64,000 nucleotides of DNA, taken from positions 1 through 64,000 of the forward strand of contig BMQD01000003.1 of assembly GCA_014647935.1 (NCBI GenBank), in the 5' to 3' direction. The position numbers were made by a program, and so were the translations under genes. Within the stretch, counting starts at the first letter, position 1. Each line of letters starts with the position of its first letter. The notes under the pieces are model-generated. The model was given only the letters and a program-made list of their open reading frames with translations, ran no database searches and was not told the DNA's origin. Source of the DNA: Planomonospora parontospora (GTDB lineage: Bacteria; Actinomycetota; Actinomycetes; Streptosporangiales; Streptosporangiaceae). Shown piece by piece: positions 53,962 through 63,025 of this stretch.

Positions 53962-54597
53962 ATGAGGCGACGCCCCCTGTCACTGATCCAGGACGACCTG
54001 GTCGACTACGAGAAGGCCATGGACCGGATGGCCGAGCTGGTCGGCGAGCGGCAGCGCGACGAGCGGCCGGACACGCTCTGGCTGCTCAGCCACCATCCCG
54101 TCTACACCGTCGGCAGGCGCACACCGGAGCAGCACCTGCCCGACCCGTCCCGCGGCATCCCCGTCCTGAGCACCGGGCGCGGCGGCCAGCTCACCTACCA
54201 CGGCCCCGGCCAGCTGGTCGGCTACCTCATCGTCAAGCTCGGCGAGGGGGAGGGGATCGTCGACTACGTGCGCGAGGTCGAGCTCCGGCTCGTCGGCGCG
54301 CTGGACGCCCTGGGGGTCCCGGCCGAGCGGCGGGACACCCCGCCCGGCTCCGAACTGCTCACCGGCGTCTGGACGCGCGCGACCGGACGGAAGATCGTCT
54401 CGATCGGCATGCGCCAGAGCCGGGGCGTCACCAGCCACGGGTTCGCCCTCAACGTCGACGGCGACCTGACCCCGTGGAACTGGGCGGTGCCCTGCGGCAT
54501 GCCGGAGGTGGAGATGACCTCGCTGGCCAACGAGGGCGTCGCGACCGCCATGGACGGCGTCCGCGACGCGGTGGCGGCGGCCTTCGAGGCGCGCTGA
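53962..54597 (+). CDS. lipB: Lipoyl(octanoyl) transferase
   Basis: 211 aa. Moves octanoyl from ACP to lipoyl domains. Motifs: GRGGQLTYHGPGQLVGYLI (~72-90), catalytic Lys144 (ATGRKIVSIGMR), GVTSHGFALNV, catalytic Cys178 (PCGMPEVEMTSL). Normal length. Strong hairpin after the stop; lipA is not in this window. Confidence 0.95.
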   Translation: MRRRPLSLIQDDLVDYEKAMDRMAELVGERQRDERPDTLWLLSHHPVYTVGRRTPEQHLPDPSRGIPVLSTGRGGQLTYHGPGQLVGYLIVKLGEGEGIVDYVREVELRLVGALDALGVPAERRDTPPGSELLTGVWTRATGRKIVSIGMRQSRGVTSHGFALNVDGDLTPWNWAVPCGMPEVEMTSLANEGVATAMDGVRDAVAAAFEAR

Positions 54598-54617
54598 CCC
54601 CGCGGTGGGAGGGGCCG

Positions 54618-54671
54618 GGGCGCTCCGGGTCCGGCGGGCCGGGGGAGGGACCCGGCGGGCCCGGAGCGCCC
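54618..54671. terminator. Hairpin between convergent lipB and permease genes
   Basis: 12-bp perfect arms GGGCGCTCCGGG (54618-54629) and CCCGGAGCGCCC (54660-54671); the 30-nt loop is itself GC-rich and partly self-complementary. Confidence 0.7.
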
Positions 54672-54679
54672 GGGCCGGA

Positions 54680-56224
54680 TCAGGGGACGGGCTCGGGCTC
54701 GCCGGTGGCGGCGTCGTCGTCGACCGTACGGCGCGGCCCGGTGAACCAGTGCCGGGCCGACAGCGCCCACCACAGCCCCACGCTCAGGACCATGACGCCC
54801 ACCACGATGGGCGCGTAGTTCACCGCGGTCCAGGTGAAGTCCTCGCTGAACGGCACCGCCTCCGGGACCAGCGGCATGACGAAGTAGACCGAGACGACCG
54901 CGATCTCGACGATCGCGATCCAGCACATCACCCTGTACCTGCGTCCCAGCGTCCACGGGCCGGGCTCGAAGCGGTCGCCCATCCGCAGCCGGAGCCAGAT
55001 CGGGATCAGGAACGCGAGGTAGAGCCCGATGACCGCGACCGAGACGACCGCGTAGAACGCGAGCGGCAGGCCGTTCGGGGCCTCGTAGAGCGCGGGCAGG
55101 GTGAGGGCCAGGGCCAGCACGCAGCCGAAGACGATCGCGTTGACCGGGGTCCGGTTGGCGTCGACCCTCGACCAGAGCCGCCAGCCGGGGATCGCGCCGT
55201 CCCGCGAGAAGGCGTAGGTCATCCGGGACATCGAGGTCACGCAGCTCATGCCGCAGAAGAACTGGCCGACGGTGGAGATCGCGAAGATCGCGGTGGCCAG
55301 GTTGCCGGGGAGCGCCGAGTCGAAGATGGCGCCCACGAAGCCGCCCGCCTCGTTGACCGCCTGCACGTCGGTGGCCGCGAACAGGAAGGCGAGCAGCACG
55401 ATCCAGCCGCCGATCGCCGAGTAGAAGATCGACTGCCACAGACCCCGGGCGGCGGCCGTGGACGCGCCCTGGGTCTCCTCCGACACGTGCGCGCACGCGT
55501 CGAAGCCGGTGATCGTGTACTGGGTCAGCAGGAAGCCGAGCGGGAGCACGTAGAACCAGTAGGACGTGTCGGAGAAACCGGAGTTGTTGATCGTCTCGGT
55601 GAAGACGAACGACATCGACTGGTGCGAGTCGGGCCCGAAGACCAGGATCAGCACGACGGCGGCGGCGCCGAACACGTGCCACCACACCGAGACGTTCTGC
55701 AGCACCGAGATCAGCCGGTGGCTGTAGACGTTGATCAGCGCGTGCAGCACCAGGACGACCGCGAACAGGATGAAGGTGTTGCCGAGCGAGACCTCGAACC
55801 CCGGCGCGAACCGGTTGACCGTGATGTTCATGAACGTCGCGCAGCCGTAGTCGACCGAGGCGGTGACCGCGATCAGGCCGATGAGGTTGAACCACCCGGT
55901 GAACCAGCCGTGCACCGGCCGGCCCATCTTCGCCGCCCACCAGTAGATGCCGCCGGCGGTCGGGTAGGCCGAGACCAGCTCGGACATGCACAGGCCGATG
56001 ATCAGGATGAAGACCGAGATCAGCGGCCAGCCCCAGGAGATGGCGACCGGGCCGCCGTTGTTCCAGGCCTGGCCGAAGGTGGTGAAGCAGCCGGCGAGGA
56101 TGGAGATGATCGAGAAGGAGATGGCGAAGTTGGAGAAACCGCTCCAGGTCCTGGAGAGCTCCTGCTTGTAGCCGAGTTCGGCGAGTCGTCTCGCGTCCTC
56201 GTCCACCGGGGCCGGCTCGGTCAT
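54680..56224 (-). CDS. APC-superfamily amino acid/amine permease
   Basis: 514 aa, about 12 transmembrane helices. Starts with a cytoplasmic segment LAELGYKQELSRTWSGFSNFAISFSIISI, the pattern of bacterial amino-acid/choline-type (ACT) APC permeases, with GWPLISVFILIIGLCMSELVSAYPTAGGIYWW and FDACAHVSEETQGAS (parts). ATG overlaps the stop of the upstream kinase gene by 4 nt. Substrate likely an amine or amino acid related to the neighbouring flavoprotein (inference). Confidence 0.92.
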   Translation of the reverse strand: MTEPAPVDEDARRLAELGYKQELSRTWSGFSNFAISFSIISILAGCFTTFGQAWNNGGPVAISWGWPLISVFILIIGLCMSELVSAYPTAGGIYWWAAKMGRPVHGWFTGWFNLIGLIAVTASVDYGCATFMNITVNRFAPGFEVSLGNTFILFAVVLVLHALINVYSHRLISVLQNVSVWWHVFGAAAVVLILVFGPDSHQSMSFVFTETINNSGFSDTSYWFYVLPLGFLLTQYTITGFDACAHVSEETQGASTAAARGLWQSIFYSAIGGWIVLLAFLFAATDVQAVNEAGGFVGAIFDSALPGNLATAIFAISTVGQFFCGMSCVTSMSRMTYAFSRDGAIPGWRLWSRVDANRTPVNAIVFGCVLALALTLPALYEAPNGLPLAFYAVVSVAVIGLYLAFLIPIWLRLRMGDRFEPGPWTLGRRYRVMCWIAIVEIAVVSVYFVMPLVPEAVPFSEDFTWTAVNYAPIVVGVMVLSVGLWWALSARHWFTGPRRTVDDDAATGEPEPVP

Positions 56225-57171
56225 TCGGGCCTCCTTGCGTCGTGCGGGGGGTGGGGGGATCCGGGGCCCGCGCCCCGGACGTCGTCGATCAGCCGTCCGA
56301 ATCCCGGGTCGGCGAGGTCCCGTACGGCCCGCGCGAACTTCCCGGCCGCCTCGGCCTCGTAGTCGAAGCCGGCGGCGGCGGCCTGCTCGCGCAGCAGCCC
56401 GTGGTGCACGGAGAACCAGAGGGTCCAGGTGACGTTCGACATGATCAGGTTGAGCCGGACCCGGGCGGCGAGCCGCGGGCTGTCCTCGCCGAAGTACTCC
56501 CGGGCCAGCCGGCGGGTGAGGTCCGGGTCGTACTCCGCCTCGGCCGCGATGTCACCCAGTTCGAAAGCCGGGTCGCCGTTCCCGGAGAGCTGGTAGTCGA
56601 CGATCCGCACCTCGCCGTCGCAGAGGATGAAGTTCGCCGGGAGCAGGTCGTTGTGGCAGGGCACGGCCGGCAACGGGCGCGCGGCCAGCGCGTGCTCGAT
56701 CTCGGCGACGGCCGGGAGCGCGTCCTCGTAGCCGCCGGGGGTGCGCAGGCCGTGCCTGCGGCACAGGGCGAGGAACTCCTCCAGCTTGCGGAAGACCGAG
56801 AAGCCGCCGACGAACGGGGGCCCGGCGTGCAGGCGGCGGCAGGCGGCCGCGATCGGTCCGGGCAGGGCCCGTACGGCCCGCGCGTCCAGCGTGACGCCGT
56901 CGAGGTACTCCAGCAGCAGGGCGCCGGGCATGCGGTGCAGGACCCGCGGGCCGACCCCGGCCTCGGCCGCCCGGAGGGTGTTGGCGATCTCGTCGTCGAG
57001 CGGGATGCCGAGGCCTGCGGCCGAGACCCGGGGGTCGAGGACCCGCAGCAGCCAGCGCCGCCCGTCGGCGGCGTCCACCCGGGCGACGCGGTGGCTGAGG
57101 CCGCCCGCCAGCGGCGTCTCGGTGACGGGTTGTCCCGCCCATTCGCGGACGCGCGCGAGAGCGTCTGGCAT
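56221..57171 (-). CDS. Choline kinase/aminoglycoside-phosphotransferase-family kinase
   Basis: 316 aa from ATG 57171 with AAGGAG upstream. APH/choline-kinase fold: GGLSHRVARVDAADGRRWLLRV (nucleotide-binding), VPCHNDLLPANFILCDGEVRIVDYQLSGNGDPAFELGDIA (in part) gives the HNDLLPANF catalytic loop and DYQ metal site. Likely phosphorylates a small alcohol-amine brought in by the coupled permease. Overlap ATGA with the permease shows one operon. Confidence 0.88.
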   Translation of the reverse strand: MPDALARVREWAGQPVTETPLAGGLSHRVARVDAADGRRWLLRVLDPRVSAAGLGIPLDDEIANTLRAAEAGVGPRVLHRMPGALLLEYLDGVTLDARAVRALPGPIAAACRRLHAGPPFVGGFSVFRKLEEFLALCRRHGLRTPGGYEDALPAVAEIEHALAARPLPAVPCHNDLLPANFILCDGEVRIVDYQLSGNGDPAFELGDIAAEAEYDPDLTRRLAREYFGEDSPRLAARVRLNLIMSNVTWTLWFSVHHGLLREQAAAAGFDYEAEAAGKFARAVRDLADPGFGRLIDDVRGAGPGSPHPPHDARRPE

Positions 57172-57256
57172 GCCGCACTCCTTTGGCCTACCTTCAGACC
57201 ATTGATCCGATTCTGCGGACGAGTCGTTACAGGGCCAGTCACAGGGGGTTCCGGAC

Positions 57257-59890
57257 ATGAGACATCCCGACTCCGCGAGGGCCGTCGTGATCGGCGGCGG
57301 CGTGGCCGGTTGCAGCGTGGCCTACCACCTGGCGCGGCTCGGCTGGACCGAGGTCCTCCTGGTGGAGCGGCACGGGCTCACCGAGGGGACCACCTGGCAC
57401 TCGGCCGGTTTCGTGGGCCAGCTCCGCTCGACGGTCACCCAGACGAAGATGATCATGTATTCGGCCGGCCTCTATCCCGAGCTGGCCGAGCTCACCGGGC
57501 TGGACCCCGGCTGGCGCGGGGTGGGCGGGCTCCGGCTGGCGACCACGCCGGAGCGGGTGGAGGAGTCGCTGCGCCTGGCCGGGGCCGCGGAGACCTACGG
57601 GCTGGACGTCGCGGTGCTGTCCGGGGCGGAGGCGGGGGAGCGGCTGCCGCTGCTGGAGACGGCGGACGTGCGGGCCGCGCTCTGGCTGCCGGGTGACGGC
57701 TGGCTCGACCCGGCGCTGCTGGCCCGGGCACTGGCCGCCGGGGCGGAGAAGCTGGGCGCGCGCATCCTCACCGGGACCGAGGTGACCGGTTTCGACATCG
57801 AGGACGGCGAGGTCACCGGGGTACGGCTGGCCCGGGCCGCGCGGCCGGGCGCGGGTGCGGGAACGGGTGCGGGTGCGGAGACGGACGTGAGCGCGGGGAC
57901 CGCTGCCGGTGCGCGGACCGGCGCCGGTGCCGGGGCGGACGCGGAGGCGGAGACGGGGGCGGGTGCCGGGACCGAGGAGTGGTCCGTCCGGACCGGGACG
58001 GTCGTCATCGCCGCCGGGGCGGCCAGCGGGCGGCTGGGGCGGCTGGCGGGGGTGGACATCCCGGTCGTGCCGATCAAGCACCAGTACGTCGTCACCGAGC
58101 CTTTCGGGGTCTCCTCCTCCATTCCCACGGTCCGGGACCCGGACAACATCGTGTACTTCCGGGAGGAGGCCGGGGGGATCCTCGTCGGGGGGTACATCCG
58201 CACCCCCGAGGTCTGGGACACGCCCGCGCCCCTGGCCGAGCCCCGGACGCTGTTCCCCGCCGACCTGCCGAAGTTCCAGGAGTCGTGGGAGTCGGCGGTC
58301 CGGAGGGTCCCGGCGCTGGGCCGTACGGAGATCGTGAAGGTGGTGCACGGGCCCGAGGCGTTCACGCCGGACGGCGAGTTCCTGCTCGGCCCGACCCCGG
58401 TGCGCGGCCTGTGGGCGGCGGCCGGGTTCTGCGTGCACGGGCTGGCCGCGGCGGGCGGCGTGGGCAAGGTCATGGCCGAGTGGATCACGGACGGCACGCC
58501 CGAGTACGACCTGTTCGGCATGGACCTGCGCCGCTTCGGCGGCCACGCCCGGTCGGCCGCCTGGGCGCGGTCCAGGGCCCTGGACGCCTACTCGACGTAC
58601 TACGACATCGTCTACCCGGGCGAGGAGCGCACCGCCGCCCGGCCGCTGCGCCGCTCCCCCGCCTGGGTACGGCACGCGGAGCTGGGCGCCGCGTTCGGCG
58701 AGAAGGCGGGCTGGGAGCGGGTCAACTGGTTCGAGTCGAACGCCGGGGACGGGTCGCCGGAGGGCGACGCGGAGCGCGGCGGCACCGGAGCGGGCGGTGC
58801 GGATCGCGCCGGGTCGGGCGGCGCGGGGAGCGTCCCCGGGGTCCGGGGGAGGGGGACCCGGCCGGAGGGGTGGGCCGGGCGGATCTGGTCGCCGGCCGTG
58901 CGCGCCGAGTGCCTGGCCACGCGGGACGCGGCCGGGCTGTTCGACCAGACGTCGTTCGCCAAGCTGGAGGTCTCCGGTCCCGACGCGCTGGAACGGCTCC
59001 AGCGGGCCTGCGCCGGGGAGCTGGACCGGCCCGTCGGCTCGGTCGTCTACACCCAGCTGCTCAACGCCCGCGGCGGCATCGAGGCCGACCTGACCGTCAC
59101 CCGCCTGGCCGCCGGCCGCTTCCGCCTGGTCACCGGGACCGCCTTCGGCGTGCACGACGCCGCCTGGCTGCGCGGGCACGGGCTGGAGGTGCGCGACGTC
59201 ACCTCCGCCCACGCCTGCTACTGCCTGTGGGGCCCGCGCGCGCTGGACGTCCTCGGCGCGCTTAGCCCCGACGACCTGGCCTTCGGCTACCTGTGGGCTC
59301 GGGAGATCAGCGTGGGGAACGTCCCGGTGCTGGCCCAGCGGGTCACGTTCGTGGGCGAGTTCGGCTGGGAGCTGTACTGCCCGTCGGAGTACGGCCTCAC
59401 GCTCTGGGACGCGCTGATGCGGGCCGGCGCGCCGTACGGCCTGCGTCCCGGCGGGTACCGGGCGATCGACTCGATGCGCCTGGAGAAGGGCTACCGGGTC
59501 TGGGGCCTGGACATCACCCCGGAGACCACCCCGCTGGAGGCGGGCCTGGGCTTCGCGGTCGCGCGGGACAAGGACTTCCTCGGCCGCGAGGCCCTGCTGC
59601 GGGACGCCGGACCCGCGCGGCGGCTGCGCTGCCTGGTCCTCGACGACCCCCGGCAGGTCTGCCTGGGCGGGGAGCCGGTCCGGATCGGCGGCGAGCCGGC
59701 CTCCCGCGTGACGAGCGGCGGGTACGGCCACCGGGTGGACCGCTCGATCGCCTACGCCTACCTGCCCACCCACCTGGTCCCGGGGGACCGGGTCCAGGTG
59801 GGCGTCACCGGGACCTGGGCGGACGCGTCCGTGGCCGCCGAGCCGCTCTACGACCCCGCGTCCGAGCGGGTCAGGCGGCTGCCGGACTGA
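57257..59890 (+). CDS. Dimethylglycine/sarcosine-dehydrogenase-like flavoprotein (DAO-GcvT fusion)
   Basis: 877 aa. N-terminal DAO domain: VVIGGGVAGCSVAYHLARLG (10-29), GTTWHSAGF with His48 as the expected covalent-FAD histidine, GLWAAAGFCVHGLAAAGGVGK; C-terminal GcvT-like folate domain from ~540 (YTQLLNARGGIEADLTVTRL; YRAIDSMRLEKGYRVWGLDI). Oxidative N-demethylation with transfer of the C1 unit to tetrahydrofolate is the family reaction. Two low-complexity insertions (~196-235, ~498-530). Divergent from the kinase-permease operon by 85 bp. Confidence 0.9.
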   Translation: MRHPDSARAVVIGGGVAGCSVAYHLARLGWTEVLLVERHGLTEGTTWHSAGFVGQLRSTVTQTKMIMYSAGLYPELAELTGLDPGWRGVGGLRLATTPERVEESLRLAGAAETYGLDVAVLSGAEAGERLPLLETADVRAALWLPGDGWLDPALLARALAAGAEKLGARILTGTEVTGFDIEDGEVTGVRLARAARPGAGAGTGAGAETDVSAGTAAGARTGAGAGADAEAETGAGAGTEEWSVRTGTVVIAAGAASGRLGRLAGVDIPVVPIKHQYVVTEPFGVSSSIPTVRDPDNIVYFREEAGGILVGGYIRTPEVWDTPAPLAEPRTLFPADLPKFQESWESAVRRVPALGRTEIVKVVHGPEAFTPDGEFLLGPTPVRGLWAAAGFCVHGLAAAGGVGKVMAEWITDGTPEYDLFGMDLRRFGGHARSAAWARSRALDAYSTYYDIVYPGEERTAARPLRRSPAWVRHAELGAAFGEKAGWERVNWFESNAGDGSPEGDAERGGTGAGGADRAGSGGAGSVPGVRGRGTRPEGWAGRIWSPAVRAECLATRDAAGLFDQTSFAKLEVSGPDALERLQRACAGELDRPVGSVVYTQLLNARGGIEADLTVTRLAAGRFRLVTGTAFGVHDAAWLRGHGLEVRDVTSAHACYCLWGPRALDVLGALSPDDLAFGYLWAREISVGNVPVLAQRVTFVGEFGWELYCPSEYGLTLWDALMRAGAPYGLRPGGYRAIDSMRLEKGYRVWGLDITPETTPLEAGLGFAVARDKDFLGREALLRDAGPARRLRCLVLDDPRQVCLGGEPVRIGGEPASRVTSGGYGHRVDRSIAYAYLPTHLVPGDRVQVGVTGTWADASVAAEPLYDPASERVRRLPD

Positions 59891-59915
59891 CCGGCCCGCG
59901 GGCGAGCCGATGATA

Positions 59916-59949
59916 TGACCGCATGTGCTATTTTTTGACCATGCGGTCA
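59916..59949. promoter_or_regulatory. Inverted repeat over the TetR promoter/start
   Basis: TGACCGCATG (59916-59925) and CATGCGGTCA (59940-59949) are perfect 10-bp arms with a 14-nt, T-rich spacer. A shorter dyad TGACC-ATGC-GGTCA lies within the right part. The right arm contains the probable ATG start, so bound repressor would block both transcription and translation starts. Confidence 0.7.
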
Positions 59950-60567
59950 GAAAATGAGCCAGTCGGCCAGGAAGGGCGTTCCTTCATCGAGACGGCCCGG
60001 CGGGCGCAGATCGTCGCCTGTGCGATCGAGGTGATCGCCGAGGTGGGTTACGCGCAGGCGTCGCTGGCGCTGATCGCCAAGCGGGCCGGGATCAGCAAGG
60101 GCGTGATCTCCTACCACTTCAAGGGCAAAGACGAGCTGATCCAGCAGGTGGTCGACGAGGCGTTCACCCTCGGCGACGCCTTCACCCGCCCGCGGGTCGA
60201 GGCCCAGACCACCGCCGCGGCCATGCTCGGCGCCTACATCGAGTCGACCGTCGAGTTCTACCGGACCCACCGGGCTCACATGATCGCTCTGTCGGACATC
60301 TGGTCGGCCTTCCGCCATACCGACGGCAGGCCGAGGCTCGACATGAGCGCCAACGAGCCGGAGGTGTCGTCCGTCGAGGAGATCCTGCGGTTCGGGCAGC
60401 TCGCGGGGGAGTTCCGTGAGTTCTCCACCCGGGTGATGGCCGTCACGGTCAAGCAGGCGGTCGACGGCGTGTTCATCCAGCTGGCGGCTCATCCCGATCT
60501 CGACTTCGACGCCTACGCGCGCGAACTCGTCACGACCTTCGACATCGCGACCAGGAAGGAACGATGA
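59941..60567 (+). CDS. TetR-family transcriptional regulator
   Basis: 208 aa from ATG 59941 (alternative ATG 59923; neither has a good ribosome binding site, so a leaderless message is possible). HTH: ARRAQIVACAIEVIAEVGYAQASLALIAKRAGISKGVISYHFKGKDELI (in parts). ATGA overlap with the first PH-domain gene, so it is the head of a three-gene operon rather than only a regulator of the upstream flavoprotein. Confidence 0.9.
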   Translation: MRSENEPVGQEGRSFIETARRAQIVACAIEVIAEVGYAQASLALIAKRAGISKGVISYHFKGKDELIQQVVDEAFTLGDAFTRPRVEAQTTAAAMLGAYIESTVEFYRTHRAHMIALSDIWSAFRHTDGRPRLDMSANEPEVSSVEEILRFGQLAGEFREFSTRVMAVTVKQAVDGVFIQLAAHPDLDFDAYARELVTTFDIATRKER

Positions 60568-61178
60568 CGCCCCCCGAGCCCGGTCCCCGGCCCATCTCCT
60601 CGCCCGTCTCCTCGCCCGCCCCCGGGCCCGCCTCCTGGTCGGCGGCTTCCGGGCCCGGCTCCCCGCCCGGCCCGCCCGCGGGCGGGGAGCCGCCGTCCGG
60701 TCTCCGTCCTCCGCGCCACCCGGTGGACGGCCGCGCGATCGGCTGGTGGACCGGCCAGGCGCTGGTGCTGGTCGCCCCGCCCGTGCTGGTCCTGCTCCTC
60801 CTCGGCCTGCTGATCCCGCCTGCCCGGTTCTGGCTGCTGCTCCCGGCCCTGGTCCTCGCCGTGCCCGGCCTGGTCTACACGCTGGTGATGCCCCGGGTGC
60901 GCCATCGCGTGCACCGCTGGGAGATCACGGATGACGCGGTCTACACCGCCTCCGGATGGATCTGGCACAAGTGGCGGGTCGCCCCGATGTCCCGGATCCA
61001 GACCGTGGACACGGTCAGGGGCCCGATCCAGCAGATCTTCGGTCTGGCCGGGGTGATCGTGACCACGGCCTCGGCCGCTGGGGCGATCAAGATCAACGGG
61101 ATCGACCGGGTCCTCGCCGCCGAGCTCGCCGAGCGCCTCACCGCCCGCACCCAGGCCGTTCCGGAGGACGCCGCATGA
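60564..61178 (+). CDS. bPH2 (YdbS-like) PH-domain membrane protein
   Basis: 204 aa. Pro/Ser/Gly-rich first ~50 residues, two transmembrane helices (~62-84, 90-110) and one PH-like domain: HRWEITDDAVYTASGWIWHKWRVAPMSRIQTVDTVRGPIQQIFGLAGVIV (parts). Translationally coupled to TetR before and the larger PH protein after (ATGA overlaps). In Bacillus, YdbS/YdbT pairs give resistance to a bacteriocin. Confidence 0.88.
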   Translation: MTPPEPGPRPISSPVSSPAPGPASWSAASGPGSPPGPPAGGEPPSGLRPPRHPVDGRAIGWWTGQALVLVAPPVLVLLLLGLLIPPARFWLLLPALVLAVPGLVYTLVMPRVRHRVHRWEITDDAVYTASGWIWHKWRVAPMSRIQTVDTVRGPIQQIFGLAGVIVTTASAAGAIKINGIDRVLAAELAERLTARTQAVPEDAA

Positions 61179-62920
61179 GCCGGGACGAGTACGCCGCCGG
61201 TGCCGGAACCACCGCGGCCGCCGGGGTCGCCGAGGCCGCCGACGGCACCGGGAACGCCCGGAACACCGAGCACGCCGTAGCCGCGGAGAACGCCGGACAC
61301 GCCGAGCACGCCGTAGCCGCGGAGAGCGCGGAGAACAGCGGGGGCACCGACGCCGGGGACGAGGGGTCCAGGGCGCGGTGGTCGCGGCTCGACCCGCGGC
61401 TGCTCCGGTTCACCCTGGCCAGGTCGCTCGGGCCGGCGGCGCCCGTCGCGACGACGCTGCCGTTCGCCCGTGACGGGCTCGGCCTCCAGGCGGCCGTCAC
61501 GCTCGGCGTGATCCTCGTGGTCTTCGCCGCGATCGCGGTGGCCGGTCTCGTCCGCTACGCGACCACCCGGTACCGGGTCACCGCCGAGCGGGTGGAGTTC
61601 CGCTCCGGACTCGTCTTCCGGAGGCGTCGCTCGGTCCCGCGCGACCGGGTGCGCAGCGTCGACCTCGAGGCCGACCCGCTGCGGAGGTTCTTCGGCCTGG
61701 CCACGGTCACGATCGGCACGGGCCGGACGGACGACGGGAAGGGGCTCGTCATCGACGGGGTGTCCCGCGCCGCCGCCCGCCTGCTCCGGGTGGAGCTGCT
61801 GGGCCGTACGGATCCGGCGGACTCCGTCATCGCGGAGCTGCGTCCCGCCTGGATCCGCTACGCCCTGCTGAGCAGCTGGTCGCTGCTGATCGGCCTGGCC
61901 CCGTTCGGGGTGTTCTTCCGGGTGCTGGACGCCTTCGGAGTCGATCCGGCCGAGGTCGGCTTCCTCGGCTACCTCTGGAGCCGCGTCACCGCGACGGACC
62001 CGTTCGTGGTCACGGCCGTCGCAGTCGCGATCGTGCTCTCCATCGGCCTGTCCGGCGCCCTGCTGCTGTACGTGGAGTCGTGGTGGAACTTCCGGCTGAC
62101 CCGCGAGCCCGACCGCGCGTTCTCGATCCGGCGCGGCCTGCTGACCACCCGGTCCGTGACGCTGGAGGAGCGCCGGCTGTACGGGGTCGAGCTGGCCGAG
62201 CCGCTGCCGCTGCGCTGGGGTGGCGGAGCCAGGCTGAAGGCCGTGGCCACCGGCCTCGGCGAGGACGAGTCGGTCGTCCTGCTGCCGCCCGCCCCGCGCG
62301 CCGAGGCGCACCGGGTCGCCGGGGCCGTGCTCGCCGCTGCGACGCCCGCAGCGGCACCTGTGGAGAAGGCGTCCACGGAGCCGCCCGTGGAGGCGCCTGC
62401 ACCGACGCCCGTGGAGCCGCCCGTGGAGGCGGTCGGAGAGGTGTCCGGGAAGGCGTCGCCCACCCTGGCGCCGCTGGCCGCCCACCCCCGTGCCGCGCTC
62501 CGCCGCAGGGTCGTCCGGGCGCTCTGGCCGCCGATGGTCGTCTCCGCGGTCCTGGGCGGGCTCGCCGCCTGGCTGAGCTGGGTCCCCGGCCTCCTCTGGC
62601 TGGCCGGTCCCGCCCTGCTCCCCGCCGCCCTGCTCCTGGCCCTCGACGCCTACCGCAACCTGGGCCACGGTCTCCACGGCCCCTACCTCGTCACGCGGTA
62701 CGGCACCGCCCGGCGCAGGACCGTGGCGCTGCGCCGTACCTCGATCATCGGCTGGACGGTCGGCCGGTCGCCCTTCCAGCGCCGGGCAGGCCTGATCACC
62801 CTGGCGGCGACGACGGCGGCGGGCGGAGGGTCGTACGAGGTCGTGGACGTCTCCGTCGCGGAGGGCCTGGCCTTCGCGGAGGAGTCGGTCCCCGGTCTGC
62901 TGGCGCCGTTCGTCCGCTGA
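61175..62920 (+). CDS. bPH2 (YdbT-like) multi-PH-domain membrane protein
   Basis: 581 aa from ATG 61175, overlapping the previous stop. N-terminal ~65 residues are repetitive (EHAVAAENAGH/EHAVAAESAEN). Then pairs of helices alternate with PH-like domains: YRVTAERVEFRSGLVFRRRRSVPRDRVRSVDLEADPLRRFFGLATV (in part), FSIRRGLLTTRSVTLEERRLYGVE, and YLVTRYGTARRRTVALRRTSIIGW. Typical YdbT has three such domains. A Pro/Glu/Val-rich linker lies at ~390-430. Confidence 0.9.
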   Translation: MSRDEYAAGAGTTAAAGVAEAADGTGNARNTEHAVAAENAGHAEHAVAAESAENSGGTDAGDEGSRARWSRLDPRLLRFTLARSLGPAAPVATTLPFARDGLGLQAAVTLGVILVVFAAIAVAGLVRYATTRYRVTAERVEFRSGLVFRRRRSVPRDRVRSVDLEADPLRRFFGLATVTIGTGRTDDGKGLVIDGVSRAAARLLRVELLGRTDPADSVIAELRPAWIRYALLSSWSLLIGLAPFGVFFRVLDAFGVDPAEVGFLGYLWSRVTATDPFVVTAVAVAIVLSIGLSGALLLYVESWWNFRLTREPDRAFSIRRGLLTTRSVTLEERRLYGVELAEPLPLRWGGGARLKAVATGLGEDESVVLLPPAPRAEAHRVAGAVLAAATPAAAPVEKASTEPPVEAPAPTPVEPPVEAVGEVSGKASPTLAPLAAHPRAALRRRVVRALWPPMVVSAVLGGLAAWLSWVPGLLWLAGPALLPAALLLALDAYRNLGHGLHGPYLVTRYGTARRRTVALRRTSIIGWTVGRSPFQRRAGLITLAATTAAGGGSYEVVDVSVAEGLAFAEESVPGLLAPFVR

Positions 62921-62992
62921 CATCGCCGAAGTCGAATATACCCCCCCTGGGTTGTCTTTCGTGATCCCTTGTGGCATCCTGAGGCTGCAGAG

Positions 62993-63009
62993 ATACCCCA
63001 TAGGGGTAT
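62993..63009. promoter_or_regulatory. CsoR-type copper operator
   Basis: ATACCCC-ATA-GGGGTAT: perfect 7-bp arms with a 3-bp centre, the classic CsoR box, 17 bp upstream of the ATG and overlapping the promoter. A second, half-site TATACCCCCC lies at 62937-62946. Suggests copper-inducible expression of the following gene. Confidence 0.8.
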
Positions 63010-63025
63010 TCGGAGAGGGGGAGAG

